A stretch of 64,000 bases of DNA from Pedobacter faecalis (GTDB lineage Bacteria > Bacteroidota > Bacteroidia > Sphingobacteriales > Sphingobacteriaceae), in contig NZ_JARXOW010000001.1 of NCBI RefSeq assembly GCF_030182585.1, forward strand, positions 2,944,271-3,008,270, given 5' to 3'. The notes under the pieces are model-generated. The model had not been told where the DNA came from and searched no databases. It saw nothing but the letters and a program-made list of their open reading frames with translations. The stretch's first letter is position 1; the number at the start of each line of letters is the position of its first letter. This document shows, piece after piece, positions 61,784-64,000 of the stretch. The position numbers were made by a program, and so were the translations under genes.

Positions 61784-61791
61784 TACCTTTG
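61784..61791 (+). promoter_or_regulatory. Putative -7 element upstream of the FAD oxidoreductase
   Basis: TACCTTTG, an exact TAnnTTTG, 33 bases before the chosen ATG. No -33 TTG at standard spacing. Confidence 0.42.
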
Positions 61792-61824
61792 TTACAGTTT
61801 CAGGATAAAAACCTGACTGCTGAC

Positions 61825-63381
61825 ATGAGAAAAACTATAGATATCGCTTTAATCCCCGAGGATGTTTCAAGTGACGCGGCGATACGTCGGGCGCTTTCCA
61901 GCGCGCTGGGGCGCGAATATTCCCGCCTTAATACCTATAAAGTTCTAAAACGCTCCATTGATGCCCGTTCAAGACGCGTGGTGTACAGGATGCAGGTAGA
62001 GGTATTTCTTGATGAGGATAATTTGGCAGAGCCTGTGGTTTTTCACTATCAAAATGTCAGCCTCGGGTTGCCTGTAATTATCGTGGGCGCCGGACCAGCG
62101 GGCCTTTTCGCCGCGTTAAGATGCATCGAAAATGGCTTTAAGCCAATCGTACTGGAACGCGGGAAAGATGTTAAGCAACGCAGAAGAGATCTTGCCGCTA
62201 TTAATAAGGAGGGCGTTGTTAATACCGAGTCCAACTATTGTTATGGCGAAGGTGGCGCAGGCACGTACTCCGACGGAAAATTATATACCCGATCTAATAA
62301 GCGTGGTGATATCAATAAGGTGCTGGCCATGTTTGTACAGCACGGCGCTTCAGAAGATATTCTCATAGATGCGCGACCGCATATTGGTACAAACAAGCTG
62401 CCCAATATTATAACCGCGATGAGGGAGACGATCCTTTCTGCAGGCGGAGAGGTGCAGTTTGGGAAAAAAGTAACCGATCTGCATGTTGCAGACGGAAGAA
62501 TACGGGGCGTAGAAATCAATGGAGCGGAGTTATTGTCGGCCAACGCGGTAATTTTAGCTACAGGGCACTCCGCAAGGGATATATATGAGTTGCTTTTCAA
62601 AAAGGGAATCGCTGTAGAGCCCAAACCCTTTGCGCTCGGTGTGCGCATTGAACACCCGCAAAATGTTATTGATTCTGCACAATACCGCTGTGATATACGG
62701 AGTGAGTTTTTGCCTCCGGCATATTATAGCCTGGTGGAACAAGTGGGGGAACGGGGAGTGTTTTCATTTTGTATGTGCCCGGGCGGCATCATTGCACCTT
62801 GCGCGACCGATGAAAATGAGGTCGTCGTCAATGGCTGGTCGCCCTCCAAAAGGAATAATCCATTTGCCAACTCGGGCACGGTGGTTCAGGTCACATTGGA
62901 CGACGTAGAGGGTGATCATCCATTAAAGATGATGCATTTTCAGGCAGAGATTGAGAGAAGGGCCTTTGAGGCCGGCGGCGGAGACCTGGTGGCCCCCGCC
63001 CAGCGCATGATTGATTTCGTTGAGGACCGGCTTTCGGCAACACTGCCGAAGAATTCCTACTTGCCCGGCACGAAGTCTTCGCGGCTTAAAGACATCCTTC
63101 CGGATTTTGTGGCCGGGAGTCTTCGTAAAGCGCTGCCTGTATTTGGACGTAAGATGAAAGGCTACTATACAAATGAGGCGATTATTGTTGGCGTAGAAAG
63201 CAGGACTTCTGCGCCAGTCCGCATTCCGCGTGATCAGACAAGTTTACAGCATCCGCAGGTAGCAGGCTTGTTTCCATGTGCCGAAGGCGCAGGCTACGCC
63301 GGCGGAATTGTGTCGGCCGCTATAGACGGAATAAATTGCGCCGATGCTGCTGCGCTCTTTTTAGGTAATGCGGGTAGCTAG
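61825..63381 (+). CDS. FAD-dependent oxidoreductase (NAD(FAD)-utilising dehydrogenase family)
   Basis: A 518-residue flavoprotein. I chose ATG at 61825-61827 (MRKTIDIAL). After an N-terminal alpha/beta domain (about 1-75), the FAD-binding GAGPAGLFAALRC lies near residue 88 and ERG at the second beta strand. YGEGGAGTYSDGKLYTR, FCMCPGG and the C-terminal GAGYAGGIVSAAIDG segments are typical of the family. Its substrate is unknown; relatives are common and uncharacterised. Divergent from lemA, followed by a CoA-binding-protein gene. Confidence 0.88.
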   Translation: MRKTIDIALIPEDVSSDAAIRRALSSALGREYSRLNTYKVLKRSIDARSRRVVYRMQVEVFLDEDNLAEPVVFHYQNVSLGLPVIIVGAGPAGLFAALRCIENGFKPIVLERGKDVKQRRRDLAAINKEGVVNTESNYCYGEGGAGTYSDGKLYTRSNKRGDINKVLAMFVQHGASEDILIDARPHIGTNKLPNIITAMRETILSAGGEVQFGKKVTDLHVADGRIRGVEINGAELLSANAVILATGHSARDIYELLFKKGIAVEPKPFALGVRIEHPQNVIDSAQYRCDIRSEFLPPAYYSLVEQVGERGVFSFCMCPGGIIAPCATDENEVVVNGWSPSKRNNPFANSGTVVQVTLDDVEGDHPLKMMHFQAEIERRAFEAGGGDLVAPAQRMIDFVEDRLSATLPKNSYLPGTKSSRLKDILPDFVAGSLRKALPVFGRKMKGYYTNEAIIVGVESRTSAPVRIPRDQTSLQHPQVAGLFPCAEGAGYAGGIVSAAIDGINCADAAALFLGNAGS

Positions 63382-63468
63382 TGAGCTGTTGGTCTGCCCG
63401 AAAACTCTTAGGTGATTCAGTTGTTAGGTAATTGGTTGTAAACACAAGATTTATTTAATAGTAAGGCT

Positions 63469-63828
63469 GTGAAAAAGACATTAATTATAGGAGCAACGCC
63501 AAATCCAAGCAGGTATGCCTATCTGGCGGCCGAAATGCTTTCAGGTAAGGGACATAAAATTGTAAACGTAGGGATTAAGCGCGGTGTAGTTTCGGGCGTA
63601 GAGATTGAGGAACCTCAGGAGATCCATCAGGATATACACACGATCACACTGTATGTTAACCCTCAGATGCAAAAAGGATACTACGACTATATCTTAAAGA
63701 CAAATCCCAAAAGAGTGATCTTTAATCCGGGGACCGAAAACAGCGAACTCATAGCCTTGCTGAAAGAGCATGCCATAGAGCCGGTAGTTGCCTGCACGCT
63801 GGTGATGCTGTCTACTGGCCAGTACTGA
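63469..63828 (+). CDS. CoA-binding protein (YccU/CoA_binding_2 type)
   Basis: A 119-residue protein with a Rossmann-like fold. The start GTG (63469-63471) leads KKTLIIGATPNPSRYAYLA, the family's nucleotide loop; PKRVIFNPGTENSELI follows. Other members bind CoA, but no catalytic role is known to me. It sits 87 bases after the FAD oxidoreductase. Confidence 0.85.
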   Translation: MKKTLIIGATPNPSRYAYLAAEMLSGKGHKIVNVGIKRGVVSGVEIEEPQEIHQDIHTITLYVNPQMQKGYYDYILKTNPKRVIFNPGTENSELIALLKEHAIEPVVACTLVMLSTGQY

Positions 63829-63887
63829 GCCTCGGCTTTCTGATTTTTTACTGCAATATTCACGACTTCACGAAATCTGTCTTGGAT

Positions 63888-63911
63888 GCTACCTGGTCTG
63901 TACCAGGTGGC
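63888..63911. repeat. Tight hairpin
   Basis: A 10-bp stem (63888-63897 with 63902-63911, one G-U pair) closes on a 4-base loop. There is no T run after it on either strand, so it is not an ordinary terminator. Confidence 0.75.
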
Positions 63912-63947
63912 TGGTAAGTCCGCTTTGGGAGTAGTGTGGGTGAGCCA

Positions 63948-63989
63948 TGAGTCCGCGTTTTTTCAGGGAAAAGGCGGATGGCGGACTCA
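63948..63989. repeat. Inverted repeat near the window end
   Basis: TGAGTCCGC at 63948-63956 pairs perfectly with GCGGACTCA at 63981-63989 across a 24-base spacer. AGTCCGC also appears at 63917-63923. The element may continue past the window. Confidence 0.65.
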
Positions 63990-64000
63990 CATGCTTCCAG

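Noticed and set aside
1..64000. CRISPR arrays, tRNA or rRNA genes, insertion sequences, prophage
   Set aside because: I looked for regularly spaced repeats, cloverleaf-type 3' arms, transposase motifs and phage structural genes and saw none. A tRNAscan and IS search would settle it.

Overview
The window looks like a chromosomal segment of a member of the Bacteroidota, most likely of the Sphingobacteriaceae (Pedobacter-like). Pointers are a SusC/SusD pair with lipoprotein glycoside hydrolases, two DUF6266 proteins, an SDR-type threonine dehydrogenase with a separate Kbl, start codons with hardly any Shine-Dalgarno sequence, and many exact matches to the Bacteroidota -7 promoter element TAnnTTTG. 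I saw no tRNA, rRNA, CRISPR array, insertion sequence or prophage. Species-level identity cannot be read from the sequence.

Layout. 1-9.7 kb is housekeeping: diadenylate cyclase (cut by the window edge), folP, a DUF1599 protein, a DoxX-type membrane protein, a lone OppB-like permease, aroK, truA, a GH20 hexosaminidase, dacB and asd. 9.9-17.9 kb is one tight eight-gene minus-strand operon. It encodes two Gfo/Idh/MocA dehydrogenases, three sugar-isomerase-fold (TIM barrel) proteins, a DUF1080 lipoprotein, a cytochrome c lipoprotein and a nucleoside-permease-type MFS importer. It fits an oxidation-elimination (3-keto-sugar) route for breaking glycosides. Three products carry twin-arginine signals and two look like lipoproteins, so much of the chemistry seems to occur outside the cytoplasm. 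18.1-19.8 kb holds tdh and a YebC-type regulator.

19.9-30.6 kb is a seven-gene polysaccharide utilisation locus (PUL): SusC, SusD, a LamG lipoprotein, a GH144-like lipoprotein, an SGNH esterase, a GH3 beta-glucosidase and an alpha/beta hydrolase. GH144 plus GH3 points to beta-1,2-glucan. No dedicated regulator lies beside it. 30.7-38.8 kb is accessory: trhO, an unrecognised 738-residue glycosidase-like protein, a sirtuin without zinc cysteines, a 52-nt palindrome, two tandem DUF6266 genes, a secreted alpha/beta hydrolase and a secreted C1 peptidase.

38.9-63.8 kb returns to core functions: a DUF5686 outer-membrane protein, kbl, pheS, a Rieske-like lipoprotein, a TetR regulator, rlmD, a phosphoribosyltransferase, a reduced glycosyltransferase-like membrane protein, ispH, hemH, waaA, two nucleotide-sugar enzymes (Uxs-like and GalE), a MacB-like permease, an A-type Fe-S carrier, a methylmalonyl-CoA mutase large subunit, dnaA with an upstream DnaA box, a Nudix hydrolase, two TPM proteins with LemA, an FAD oxidoreductase and a CoA-binding protein. 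The last 100 bases hold two hairpins.

The most promising stretch for undescribed biology is 9.9-30.6 kb, where an exported oxidative sugar-processing operon sits close to a putative beta-1,2-glucan PUL. Function calls come from reading translated sequence and motifs; no database search was run.
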